64,000 nt of DNA from Planctomycetota bacterium (lineage in GTDB: Bacteria > Planctomycetota > PUPC01 > JACPCR01). Both the position numbers and the translations under genes were made by a program. Under the pieces are notes generated by a model. The model was not told the origin of the DNA, ran no database searches, and was given only the letters and a program-made list of their open reading frames with translations. The stretch is from contig JAQBXN010000001.1 in NCBI GenBank assembly GCA_027625095.1, positions 173,405-237,404 of the forward strand, given 5' to 3'. Below, piece by piece: positions 50,177 to 58,445 of this stretch. The stretch's first letter is position 1, and each line of letters starts with the position of its first letter.

Positions 50177-51628
50177 TTATGACGGCTGGGAAAACGGCGG
50201 CCAATGGCTGCCGCGCTGGCCGTTGAGACCGCGGTTGGGCTTATGTTCGAATTCCTGGTCAGGCAGTCCAACCAAATCGCCGTTTCTAACCCACTCTTCG
50301 TCGCCTCCGTAGAGCTCTTCGATGAGCTTGGATTTCAGGTCGGCGATGACGTCCTGATGCGCGGGGCTGTGGAGGAGGTCGTAGAGTTCCCGCGGGTCGT
50401 TTTCGACATCAAAGAGCTGAACTACGTTTCCGACCGGGTAATAAATCAGCTTGTATGAGCGTGAGCGGATCATGCGGCTTGCGCCAGCGCCCGAGCCACA
50501 TTCGCCGTAAATAAATTCCCGCTCTTCGCCGACCATGGACTGTCCTTCCACCGTCTCCGGAATTTCGATGCCGGCCAGGTCGAGCAGCGTTGGCATGATG
50601 TCCTGCCAGCCCACGATCCGGTGATCCACGCGATGATGGCCGACGCACTCATCGCTGGCGACGCCCATCAGCAGCATCGGCACATTCGCCGAATCCTCGT
50701 AGAAAAGCCGCTTGGCCCACATGCCATGGTTGCCGAGCATGTCCCCATGGTCGGAGGTGAACATCAGGATGGTGTTATCGAGTAGACCCTCTTCTCGCAG
50801 CGTTCCGATGACCACCCGGAGTTGGTGATCGATGTGCGTGCACATGGCATAAAACGCCCGGCGGGCCTGAGCGATTTCGTGCGGCCGTCTCGGGTCAGCG
50901 TCTCGGGTCTGTGATTTCAGGCGATGAGGAAGGGCATCAAATTCCCGTGACCACTCACCAAAATAAGGTTCGCCGGGATCCAGATCCTTATACATATCCA
51001 TATAGCACTGAAGGGGGGCCAGCGGTGGATGCGGATGGCAATATGAGAGGTACCAGAACCCGGGCTTTCCAGGATCGCGGCGCTGAATCGTTCTGGCCAT
51101 TTGCTGGGTAGTCCAGTTCGTGACGTGGAGTTCTTCGGGCAGATGCCAGGGCCGGTTGAGATAATCGTTATTGCACATGCCGTGGGCAAACTGCTTCCCC
51201 ACATAGCCCTGGTCGCCGAGAAAAAGTTCATAGTCATCCACAAGCCCAAACTGCAGCCTGCCCTCTTCTGCCAGGATGACGTCATCAAACCCGATGCGTG
51301 ATCGTTGCGGGGACACATGCAGTTTCCCGACGGCGTACGCCTGGTAGCCAGAGTTCCGAAAGGTCTGGGCCATCGTCTGCAAGTGCACTGGTGCCGGCTC
51401 ATCCCGGAATACGCGGTCCCCATGAGCTCTACAACTTGTGCCAGTCATCAGCGTCTTGCGGGCTGGGATACAGACCGGACATTCGCTGTACGCATTGACG
51501 AATCGAGTACCGTTGCGGGCGACCTGATCGAGCGTGGGTGTAAGGATTGTCGGATGCCCGGCTTCACCGAGAAGCGATGCTGGCCAGTGGTCGGTGCAGA
51601 TGAGGAGGACGTTTGGTTGGTCAGGCAT
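50177..51628 (-). CDS. type I sulfatase
   Basis: About 483 residues. The opening PNVLLICTDHWPASLLGEAGHPTILTPTLDQVARNGTRF is the sulfatase N-terminus with metal-binding Asp. The formylglycine motif is C53-I-P-A-R57 (C-x-P-x-R), followed by KTLMTG, so an FGE-type maturase is needed. FTSDHGDMLGNHGMWAKRLFYEDSANVPMLL gives the second Asp-His metal group. No signal peptide is seen, so it may be cytoplasmic or exported non-classically. The formal open frame starts at 51685, but those residues are encoded by the 7-base repeats, so ATG 51628 is used. The substrate is probably a sulfated glycan or ester, inferred from context. Confidence 0.9.
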   Translation of the reverse strand: MPDQPNVLLICTDHWPASLLGEAGHPTILTPTLDQVARNGTRFVNAYSECPVCIPARKTLMTGTSCRAHGDRVFRDEPAPVHLQTMAQTFRNSGYQAYAVGKLHVSPQRSRIGFDDVILAEEGRLQFGLVDDYELFLGDQGYVGKQFAHGMCNNDYLNRPWHLPEELHVTNWTTQQMARTIQRRDPGKPGFWYLSYCHPHPPLAPLQCYMDMYKDLDPGEPYFGEWSREFDALPHRLKSQTRDADPRRPHEIAQARRAFYAMCTHIDHQLRVVIGTLREEGLLDNTILMFTSDHGDMLGNHGMWAKRLFYEDSANVPMLLMGVASDECVGHHRVDHRIVGWQDIMPTLLDLAGIEIPETVEGQSMVGEEREFIYGECGSGAGASRMIRSRSYKLIYYPVGNVVQLFDVENDPRELYDLLHSPAHQDVIADLKSKLIEELYGGDEEWVRNGDLVGLPDQEFEHKPNRGLNGQRGSHWPPFSQPS

Positions 51629-51633
51629 GGTTC

Positions 51634-51725
51634 GTAATGAGTAATGAGTAATGAGTAATGAGCCTCCTCCTAATATAATTACCAACCTATATCAGGACGA
51701 GACACTCATTGCTCATTACTTATTA
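51634..51725. repeat. divergent leaders built of inverted heptamers
   Basis: Four copies of GTAATGA (51634-51661) on one side and three of CTCATTA-type units (51705-51725) on the other form an inverted pair around a 43-base AT-rich core (CCTCCTCCTAATATAATTACC... region). Each divergent gene (sulfatase, YjbQ) is thus preceded by CTCATTAC-type repeats 5-6 bases before its ATG. TATAAT at 51674-51679 is a candidate -10 box. Confidence 0.75.
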
Positions 51726-51730
51726 CGCCC

Positions 51731-52153
51731 ATGCAAGCCTATTCATCTGAAATCCAACTCAGCACCGGCGGCAATTCTGAAATCCACGACATCACGGAAG
51801 CCCTCCAGCGAATCGTAAACGAGAGCGGAATCCAGACTGGCCAGGCCACAGCGATGGTCGTCGGCTCTACCGCCGCGCTCTCGACGCTCGAATTTGAACC
51901 CGGCCTGGTCAAGCACGATATCGCCGCCGCGCTGGAAAGGATCGCTTCGGAAAACGGCACTTACGAACACGAGAAAACCTGGAATGACGACAACGGCCAC
52001 AGTCATGTTCGAGCCACACTGATCGGGCCGTCGTTGGCGATGCCAATAGTTAATGGCTGCATCCCGTTCGGCACGTGGCAGCAGGCGGTATTAATCGATT
52101 GCGACACCCGCGGGAGAAAACGGACAATCGTGGTTACTGTTGTCGGGAAGTAA
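51731..52153 (+). CDS. yjbQ: YjbQ / UPF0047 family protein
   Basis: 140 residues, typical size. It has GIQTGQATAMVVGSTAALSTLEFEPGLVKHDIAAALERIA, WNDDNGHSHVRATLIGPSLAMPIVNGCIPFGTWQQAVLIDCDTRGRKRTIVVTVVG, the family's DxNGhSHvrasliGpS...G.l.lGTWQ.v.l.e.D signature. The His and Glu residues are thought to form a metal-containing site. E. coli YjbQ has weak thiamine phosphate synthase activity; the physiological role is unclear. It shares the inverted heptamer leader region with the divergent sulfatase gene. Confidence 0.92.
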   Translation: MQAYSSEIQLSTGGNSEIHDITEALQRIVNESGIQTGQATAMVVGSTAALSTLEFEPGLVKHDIAAALERIASENGTYEHEKTWNDDNGHSHVRATLIGPSLAMPIVNGCIPFGTWQQAVLIDCDTRGRKRTIVVTVVGK

Positions 52154-52208
52154 ACTGAAAAGCCCTGCGAGTGCAGGCTTTGAGCAATGAATGCACTGAC
52201 AAGTCGGA

Positions 52209-52237
52209 GCACTCCAAAGTGCGCTCCTTTGGAGTGC
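52209..52237. repeat. REP-like palindrome, 11-base arms
   Basis: GCACTCCAAAG (52209-52219) and CTTTGGAGTGC (52227-52237) are perfect complements with a 7-base loop. It lies in the 157-base gap between yjbQ and the PhyH-family gene, with no T-tract. Confidence 0.7.
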
Positions 52238-52309
52238 GCTGGCATGCCACCGCTTTCACCTTTTTGGGCCTCTCGGCAAAGAAGATCTCAATCGTCATAA
52301 TCTTGAACC

Positions 52310-53089
52310 ATGCTTACGACCAATCAAATAAACCAGTTCGCTGAACTCGGCGCCGTCACTGTTGATACGCCCCTCACGGAGGATCATCTGGCCAGCGCAG
52401 TTGATGCTTTTGACAGCCTTCTGCCATTCGTCGAACCCACGGAAGGGGGAAAGCCGAATTATCGTGTCAGCAGCCGCGACGTGTTTGAACAGCCTCTGAT
52501 CGACCTGATCCAGCACCCGTTCCTTGAACAGAGTGCGAAGGAAATTCTGGGTGCGGAGGCCGTCGAGTTTTTCGCAACCGCGATCATCAAGTCCTATCCA
52601 CAACCCGGTGCAGAGTTCCAGTTCTGGGAGCACGTGGATATCAAATACAGCTTGTCCGATATCGATTCCAGGCCAAGAAGAATGTTCTGTTCATGCCTGG
52701 TCTGGCTTTCGGATGTGACTGAAAAGACCGCACCCCTGATGTATCGGCCAGGCAGCCACCGGCTCATCGGCGGTCACATGGTAGAGCATCCGGATTACAT
52801 TGATGACCCCGTAAATATCGGCGACTTGCCTGATTTGCCCTACGCCGAACCAGAACCGCTGCTGGCAAAGAAAGGACAGGTCTCGTTTCTGACAACCGGA
52901 ATGATTCACGGGGCATCCACGAACATCGGCAGCCACGCCAGGAAGGTGATGTTCATTCCATTTTCGCCAAAAGGTGTCGAGGTCCGGGCGAACATGAAAA
53001 CCGTCGAACAGCGATACGAGTATTACCGGGCATTGGGGCCGTTGCTTCGGCCGGATCGCAGGCACATTCTTCCGGAACAACGGGCATGA
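52310..53089 (+). CDS. phytanoyl-CoA dioxygenase (PhyH) family protein
   Basis: 259 residues, non-haem Fe(II)/2-oxoglutarate oxygenase fold. The metal triad is visible: His108-x-Asp110 (FWEHVDIKY) and His200 (GMIHGAST). Arg211 (HARKVMFI) fits the 2-oxoglutarate carboxylate ligand. Members hydroxylate lipids, small natural products or nucleoside-type substrates, and the substrate cannot be told here. The family is abundant in Poribacteria-, Lentisphaera- and Planctomycetes-type genomes. Its stop overlaps a 30-residue ORF by four bases. A weak ribosome-binding site precedes ATG 52310. Confidence 0.85.
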   Translation: MLTTNQINQFAELGAVTVDTPLTEDHLASAVDAFDSLLPFVEPTEGGKPNYRVSSRDVFEQPLIDLIQHPFLEQSAKEILGAEAVEFFATAIIKSYPQPGAEFQFWEHVDIKYSLSDIDSRPRRMFCSCLVWLSDVTEKTAPLMYRPGSHRLIGGHMVEHPDYIDDPVNIGDLPDLPYAEPEPLLAKKGQVSFLTTGMIHGASTNIGSHARKVMFIPFSPKGVEVRANMKTVEQRYEYYRALGPLLRPDRRHILPEQRA

Positions 53090-53178
53090 GCGAACAATCG
53101 CCCAAGGGGCCATACACCGTTCTTATCGTTTCTGACCGTAACCATTCGGCATCCCACCGACCTCGCAAGCTCGGGTAA
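53086..53178 (+). CDS. possible 30-residue peptide overlapping the PhyH-family gene
   Basis: An ATGA overlap with the PhyH stop opens a frame for MSEQSPKGPYTVLIVSDRNHSAS and a short basic tail. The residues are protein-like, but no conserved features are seen. It could be the remnant of a second cistron whose remainder is lost; the 200 bases that follow show nothing recognisable. Confidence 0.2.
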   Translation: MSEQSPKGPYTVLIVSDRNHSASHRPRKLG

Positions 53179-53377
53179 TTCAGGCAAATTAAAGCGGCAG
53201 AGCAGGCTCTGTGTGGACAGGGCGTAACTGGACTGGCCAGCCGGAGGCTTCCCCACGAAGTGCCCCGCATCGCACGAAGAACTCAATGCGTGAGATTATC
53301 TGGCAAGCCGGTCGAATGGCCGCGAATCGCCGATCCAGAAATCCGCGGCACGGATAAAGCCATTCCGCCAACAGATG

Positions 53378-55213
53378 TCACCTGAGGTTCTTTACTGCCG
53401 CGATCGAGCTCCTGCTCAATTTCACTTTCACTTCATCCGATAGTTTCCGGCCGGTAAAGGCTGCCATCGCGATCGGCCCGGCCCGCCTGTCTTTGATAGC
53501 CGCGATCTCTTCGGCGACGGCTGGAAGCACTGAGTCCGGAACGCGGTTGAGTTTCTCGTAGAGTTGTTGCTGCCAGTCGTGGGAAGAGGCTACGCTGGCC
53601 TTGACGCGATCCAGAACCTCTTTGGGTTTGTTCTCCTCGGCTCTTGCCCGGATGGTGACGTAGATGTTTTCCATGAGCGAGCGGATGACTTCCTGGGTTG
53701 CGGTTGCATCTCCACAGTGCAGGAGTCCCATCTGGGCTTCCTGATAAATCTTGACGTCTTCAGAGATCATGTCCTTCATCGAATCTCTGACGAGGGTGTT
53801 CTGGTAGGCACCCTTTGCTGCGGTTTCTCTGGCGATTCGCTGCAGGGTGGGTATCGCTTTGGCGTGGCGGAGATTTGACAGCCCGGCAACCGCGGCGTGC
53901 CGGATGATCGCGCCGAGGTCTTTGTTCAGGGAACTGGCTTCCGGATTCAGGACATCGAGGGAGAGTGTTACGGGCCGTTGTTCCGCATCGCCATCACCGG
54001 CTTTTACGTCGCCCTCGCCATAAAACTTTTCCAGGACAGTGACCGCTTCAGCATCGCCCGCCATGCCGAGCACTCGCAGGCCGAGGGCAGTCTTGTGATA
54101 CATGCCGCTGGCTATCAGCTTCTTTGCCAGGCCGGAGAATGACGCGTCAACCTGCCCTCGAATGGATCGGCTCGCGGCCACTGGCAGGGCTGGCGGCAGA
54201 TCGCCGTCGAACCCTGCGGCAGCCGCTATGAGCTGGCGAGCACTTTCCTTGGATGCGGATCGAGCAGCAACGGAAAGCAGAAAAGCTGAGTCCTTCTTCA
54301 GTTTCTCCGTGCCCGCCTTGGGCTCGTCCTCTGCTTCAAGGTCGATGTCTTCCTCTTCGGCCATTTGTCCCAGCCGGGCGATGGTATGTTTGTCGAGGCC
54401 TTTCGGAAGGGAATCCGTTTCCTCCGTCAGCCATTCGATGGTTTCAGCAAGAAGCCTCGGCCATCCCGCCCACTTCCAGAACGGGGTCTGAGTCTGCGGC
54501 GGAGCGCCCATCACCGTGCCGGTAAAGATGGCGACTCTCCCTTTGCCATACTCGCCGATTACCAGCAATGGCTTGTCCCCAGCGGTTAACAAGGTCTTTG
54601 ACTTCGGCTTTGGATTTGTTTCGTGAATCCAGAATACTGAAGGCTTCGAGCTCCAATCCAAATCCCTTAGCTTTCCCTTGAAAGCTCCGGGCTCAAGCTT
54701 GAGTTCCAGCCCGGTCAGATGGCTTTTCAGATCGAAGCCCGACTCAATGAATGTGACGGGCGACAACTCTTCCAGTGGCGTGTTGTGGTATTGGGATCCG
54801 AATGCGAATCGCCCTCCGAGCAAAAGCAGACTCCCGCCGTTCTTCACAAATTCCCGCAGCATTTCCGGCCGGTTGCCTAACGCCTTCGCGTTGATGTTGC
54901 AGATGATGTAGAGATGGTTGCGGGTTATGGCGTCCGGTGAATCGGGGAAGTCAATGACCCATCCGTCGACCTGGTCCCAGCCGCCGAGCCAGCCAAACCC
55001 GCCGGGCAGGTGATGCCAGCTGTCGCTGGTCAATGCGCCGCCACGGGAGGCCAGTGCCGCTTCGATGTGGAAATCCCTGCTCCAGAGACCGCGGCAGGTG
55101 TGTACGCGTAACGGTTGCGTTGGTGGCAACACCCACTGCATTGTCTCGCCGAAGGCTGATGAAGCCAGAGCCAGCAGCAGGAGTGTGCAAGAGGGAAGTG
55201 TGTCGTGCCACAA
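53378..55213 (-). CDS. secreted glutamine-amidotransferase-like + HEAT-like repeat protein
   Basis: About 611 residues from a TTG at 55213 that opens a signal peptide (WHDTLPSCTLLLLALASSAFGE). The N-terminal 250 residues look like a class I glutamine-amidotransferase-like / ThuA-type fold (GLWSRDFHIEAAL, WVIDFPDSPDAITRNHLYIICNINAKAL, LREFVKNGGSLLLLGGRFAFG, PLLVIGEYGKGRVAIFTG) but without the catalytic Cys-His signature. The rest has HEAT-like helical pairs (AKKLIASGMYHKTALGLRVLGMAGDAEAV, IRHAAVAGLSNLRHAKAIPTLQRIA). The formal ORF reaches 55309 but the extra codons are the REP-like palindrome at 55215-55276. It lies just downstream of the glycoside-hydrolase-like gene. Confidence 0.6.
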   Translation of the reverse strand: MWHDTLPSCTLLLLALASSAFGETMQWVLPPTQPLRVHTCRGLWSRDFHIEAALASRGGALTSDSWHHLPGGFGWLGGWDQVDGWVIDFPDSPDAITRNHLYIICNINAKALGNRPEMLREFVKNGGSLLLLGGRFAFGSQYHNTPLEELSPVTFIESGFDLKSHLTGLELKLEPGAFKGKLRDLDWSSKPSVFWIHETNPKPKSKTLLTAGDKPLLVIGEYGKGRVAIFTGTVMGAPPQTQTPFWKWAGWPRLLAETIEWLTEETDSLPKGLDKHTIARLGQMAEEEDIDLEAEDEPKAGTEKLKKDSAFLLSVAARSASKESARQLIAAAAGFDGDLPPALPVAASRSIRGQVDASFSGLAKKLIASGMYHKTALGLRVLGMAGDAEAVTVLEKFYGEGDVKAGDGDAEQRPVTLSLDVLNPEASSLNKDLGAIIRHAAVAGLSNLRHAKAIPTLQRIARETAAKGAYQNTLVRDSMKDMISEDVKIYQEAQMGLLHCGDATATQEVIRSLMENIYVTIRARAEENKPKEVLDRVKASVASSHDWQQQLYEKLNRVPDSVLPAVAEEIAAIKDRRAGPIAMAAFTGRKLSDEVKVKLSRSSIAAVKNLR

Positions 55214-55214
55214 T

Positions 55215-55276
55215 CGTAGCAGCGAGCTGCCAGCTTGTGTGATCGGGGGCCTGCAGTCTGGCAGCTTGTAGCTACG
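55215..55276. repeat. REP-like inverted repeat with internal loop
   Basis: CGTAGCAGCGAGCTGCCAG (55215-55233) pairs with CTGGCAGCTTGTAGCTACG (55258-55276), apart from a 4-base internal mismatch. It sits between the two genes of the secreted glycan unit and would be transcribed as a hairpin. It creates the spurious N-terminal extension of the downstream ORF. Confidence 0.75.
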
Positions 55277-55295
55277 TTCGACTGCCGATACGAAG

Positions 55296-58184
55296 TTACT
55301 CCAGGCCATACTTCATTCCCTCCAGCAGTGGCCGGCCGTTCTTGTCTTCGAGCCGGACATAAAAGCCCCAACTCAGCCAGACCTGGCAGACTTTCATCAA
55401 GATGGCGTTCTGGCCTTTTTTGAGCTGGACAGGAATCCGGTGCATGTCCAGCTTGATGTCACGGACGATGTGTTTCTTCTCGAAGACCTTCTCGCCGTTG
55501 AGCCAGACGACGGGGGAATCGCTGAAGCTCGCCACCATCACCGCTTCGCGATCTTGATCCGATACGACGCTGGTGTAAGCGTAGGCACAGACATAATCCT
55601 TTTTCTCGAAGTGGCGCCGAAGGTCGATCATCGGCCAGCCCAACGGTGGCGAACCCTTTTTGTGGATGGGATGCCAGCGAACCTTCGTGCCGTCTGAACC
55701 ATCGTAGGTGGCCTGTGGGTCGTATCCCTTCTCCGGGCCGAAGTCGGCGGCGAATCCGGTCTGCTCTTCATCGTCCTTGTTCTCGAACGTGCCCACAAGT
55801 TGCCAGTGCTGGAGATAGGTGTCGCTGAGTTCCTTCGGTGTAATGGGCGAAGGGATTGCCGTCTCGGATTCGTAGTCGACGACTAATACGCTGTAGAACA
55901 GAACTTCGTCTACCGTGGCGACCCATGTGTTTCCTTTGGACTGAACATCCGCCTTCGTGTGGTGCGGTTCAGGAAATGCCTTGAGCGACCATGCACCATT
56001 GACCTTGGCCCCGGCAGGCAGATTCAGTGAGATGCCCAGATCGCGAACTGGCACGTGGCGGGGCATGGCGAGGTCTGCGGGCCGAGCGTCGGGATCGAGA
56101 TTTAGAAGGTGGACGATCAGACGGCGACGATTGCCTTCAAGCGTGACCGTCCTCGCCAGGTTCTTCCAGCGAAAGAATTCCGGGCCACGATCGAATGAGA
56201 TGACAGCTTCCGGATTCGCGAGCGGTCGCATTCGATTGTTGTAGATGAATTCCGAATAGCGCCGGGCGAACCACTGATGGCCACCGATCTCATTTTCCAG
56301 CGGGTGATAATAGGCGTGTGCGCCGGTGGCAAGAATGATGCTGCTGTAGGCGAACTGGTCGTAGGTCGTGAGGTTGATCTCGTGTCCGGGATCACCGATG
56401 GCGCCACCGCCTGGATAAAGCGGGCCGAGGTGGCCGCCGTACGGCCAGACAACATCCCGCCAGCGGAGCAGTTCGTCGGCGTAAGGGGCGTAGCCGTTTG
56501 TTCGCTCGACGCGGATGCCTTCGGCCATGACCATCCCGCCACTTCCGCTGCACATGATTGGCAGCGCGCCCGCCTGGTGATCGGAGAGCGCGAATGAGTT
56601 GTAGCCGAAGATAAATTCCGGCACTTCTCTGTCCACTTGTTCGCGGATGATCGACATCGCCCGCATGTTCCAGTAACGGCTGTAGTAGGAGTCATAGCGG
56701 ACACCGTCCCAGCCGAGCTGTCTGTGGCTCTCGATCAACTCGCCGGCGTGCTGGCGGAAAGTATCGTCAGAGGGATTAAGCCGCAGGGAGGCATTGCACC
56801 AGTGTGAGATGCCCGGCGCCCGGACACGGCCTTCAGCCATCAGTTCCCAGTCATCGAGGACGTGTGTATTGAACGTGCACGGCCCGAACCATTCCGGGTG
56901 CTGCTGCATGGCCTCATAGATCGGGGGGCCGCTGCCACCCCAGAGGTTGGCGTAGACTGTTCCGACCATCCCATGCGCGTGGCAGGCGTCGATCAAATTT
57001 TTCGTTCCGGTGAGCGTGCCGGGATAGCCGGTCTGGCCGCTGAAAAACTTTTCTTGTGCAGGCGTGAAATCAATGAAATCGCATGGGGCCCAGAAGAAAC
57101 ACTCGAAGCCGGTGAAGCCCTTGCTGCGCAGTTCTTCTGCCTCGCGTTCGGCAGCGTCTTTCTTAGAAAAATGAGCGGTGTGTTTTCCAGCGGCGATCAG
57201 AGCTACATCCCATGGATTGGAAGCTACCGAAAAGATTTCGCGTGCAGTGGCAGGAAGGCCAGTCTCGGTACTTACCGTCACGCGAATCTCGCACCCCCAA
57301 TAGAGTCCCGTCGTGTCGAACTTGAATTGGCTTTCCTTCAAACCGCCTGCGGCGATTTGAACCGAGCTTTCCTGGAGTTTTCTGACCGATTCAAGGCCGG
57401 AGACGAGTTCCACGACGAGGTCCAGTTGCTCCGGCTTTGAGCTGGTATTTCGGAGAGCAACATCCACCGTCCCCGTTTCACCCGGTTTGTAGACCGTGCG
57501 ATTAGTTTGAACCTTGGTCACATCGATGGGCGAGAGCCGTTCGATGTGGAATCCGGCCAACATCAGCCGATAGGTCACCTGTTTCGCGTCTGCGAGGGGA
57601 ATTCGCCCGCCCTTCATTTCCAACTGTATGAGGTCGTCGTCTTCGTCCTCCTCAGCATTGTCATTCAGGAGCGCATCCGCGAGTCCGCCTTTACCGCCCG
57701 TTTTCGGGGCAAACTTTGCCGCCGCTTTCAGCCTTGCCTCCTCGGCGGCTTTGCCTTCAAACTCCCAACTGAATCGGATCGATACGTAGTCAGATTTGCG
57801 CTGGATGAAGTCGAGCGAAACCGGCGTGAATTCGTCGGCGACTGGAAAATGAAGCGAAGTGATTCCTCTGCTCGCATCGTCGGCAGACATCCGGATTGAG
57901 ACCGTACTGTTTACGACATCCCCCAACGGAGACAAGGCCATCATGGCATGCAGCCGGTAGCGTCCGGCATCCAGTTGAGCGGCGCTTTCGCCCTCAAACA
58001 GTTGGCCTTTATTTTCACGGGCGAGGTCTGAGGCGAAGACCGAGGATGCTTTGGCGTGCTGCTTCAGAATTGCTTGTGAGGCGCCGGGCTCGGACAGGAG
58101 TTTGACTTCCTCAGCGCGCAGACCGGCAACAATGATAAAGAGGCCACATGCGATGGCCGATTCCGCTATGGTTTTTCTATTCAT
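55296..58184 (-). CDS. large secreted glycoside-hydrolase-like (TIM-barrel) protein
   Basis: 962 residues. Signal peptide NRKTIAESAIACGLFIIVAGLRAEE. Residues about 30-330 are beta-sandwich (ligand-binding/CARDB-like, PGETGTVDVALRNTSSKPEQLDLVV). A TIM-barrel follows (about 340-690): KGFTGFECFFWAPCDFIDF, ACHAHGMVGTVYANLWGG, the candidate catalytic strand GWDGVRYDSYYSRYWNMRAM, and LPIMCSGSGGMVMAEGIRVERTNGYAPYADELLRW. The barrel recalls GH66 dextranase-type or alpha-galactosidase-like enzymes by eye. A C-terminal beta-sandwich (galactose-binding-like) closes it. The DDD-rich acidic stretch near residue 180 (EEDEDDDD) is unusual for a secreted protein. It forms a unit with the HEAT-like gene. Confidence 0.7.
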   Translation of the reverse strand: MNRKTIAESAIACGLFIIVAGLRAEEVKLLSEPGASQAILKQHAKASSVFASDLARENKGQLFEGESAAQLDAGRYRLHAMMALSPLGDVVNSTVSIRMSADDASRGITSLHFPVADEFTPVSLDFIQRKSDYVSIRFSWEFEGKAAEEARLKAAAKFAPKTGGKGGLADALLNDNAEEDEDDDLIQLEMKGGRIPLADAKQVTYRLMLAGFHIERLSPIDVTKVQTNRTVYKPGETGTVDVALRNTSSKPEQLDLVVELVSGLESVRKLQESSVQIAAGGLKESQFKFDTTGLYWGCEIRVTVSTETGLPATAREIFSVASNPWDVALIAAGKHTAHFSKKDAAEREAEELRSKGFTGFECFFWAPCDFIDFTPAQEKFFSGQTGYPGTLTGTKNLIDACHAHGMVGTVYANLWGGSGPPIYEAMQQHPEWFGPCTFNTHVLDDWELMAEGRVRAPGISHWCNASLRLNPSDDTFRQHAGELIESHRQLGWDGVRYDSYYSRYWNMRAMSIIREQVDREVPEFIFGYNSFALSDHQAGALPIMCSGSGGMVMAEGIRVERTNGYAPYADELLRWRDVVWPYGGHLGPLYPGGGAIGDPGHEINLTTYDQFAYSSIILATGAHAYYHPLENEIGGHQWFARRYSEFIYNNRMRPLANPEAVISFDRGPEFFRWKNLARTVTLEGNRRRLIVHLLNLDPDARPADLAMPRHVPVRDLGISLNLPAGAKVNGAWSLKAFPEPHHTKADVQSKGNTWVATVDEVLFYSVLVVDYESETAIPSPITPKELSDTYLQHWQLVGTFENKDDEEQTGFAADFGPEKGYDPQATYDGSDGTKVRWHPIHKKGSPPLGWPMIDLRRHFEKKDYVCAYAYTSVVSDQDREAVMVASFSDSPVVWLNGEKVFEKKHIVRDIKLDMHRIPVQLKKGQNAILMKVCQVWLSWGFYVRLEDKNGRPLLEGMKYGLE

Positions 58185-58445
58185 TGTTAAACGATGTTTG
58201 CTTCAGAAGTCTCTGCCGATCAGGCCGGACTCCGCATGGCCACTTCAATTAGCAAGCCAGAGCCGCGCATCATACGAATTACTTCCCCATCGAGCATCGC
58301 GAGTGGCGGCGAGTTTTGGCTTCTTAAGAGTCGACCCTCTGATCACTTGCCCATGGGCACTTTCAAGGGGCAACCGCGGAAGTGACGTTCGGGCTGATGG
58401 GCCTCAGCGAAAGCGGCTTCGACTGGTCCGAAGAAGTCTTCTTGG

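Noticed and set aside
51634..51661. CRISPR-like array
   Set aside because: The units are 7 bases, contiguous and without spacers; no cas genes are present.
51629..51685. N-terminal extension of the sulfatase
   Set aside because: These codons are the 7-base repeats (reading ITHYSLRT-like), while the conserved sulfatase start is at 51628.
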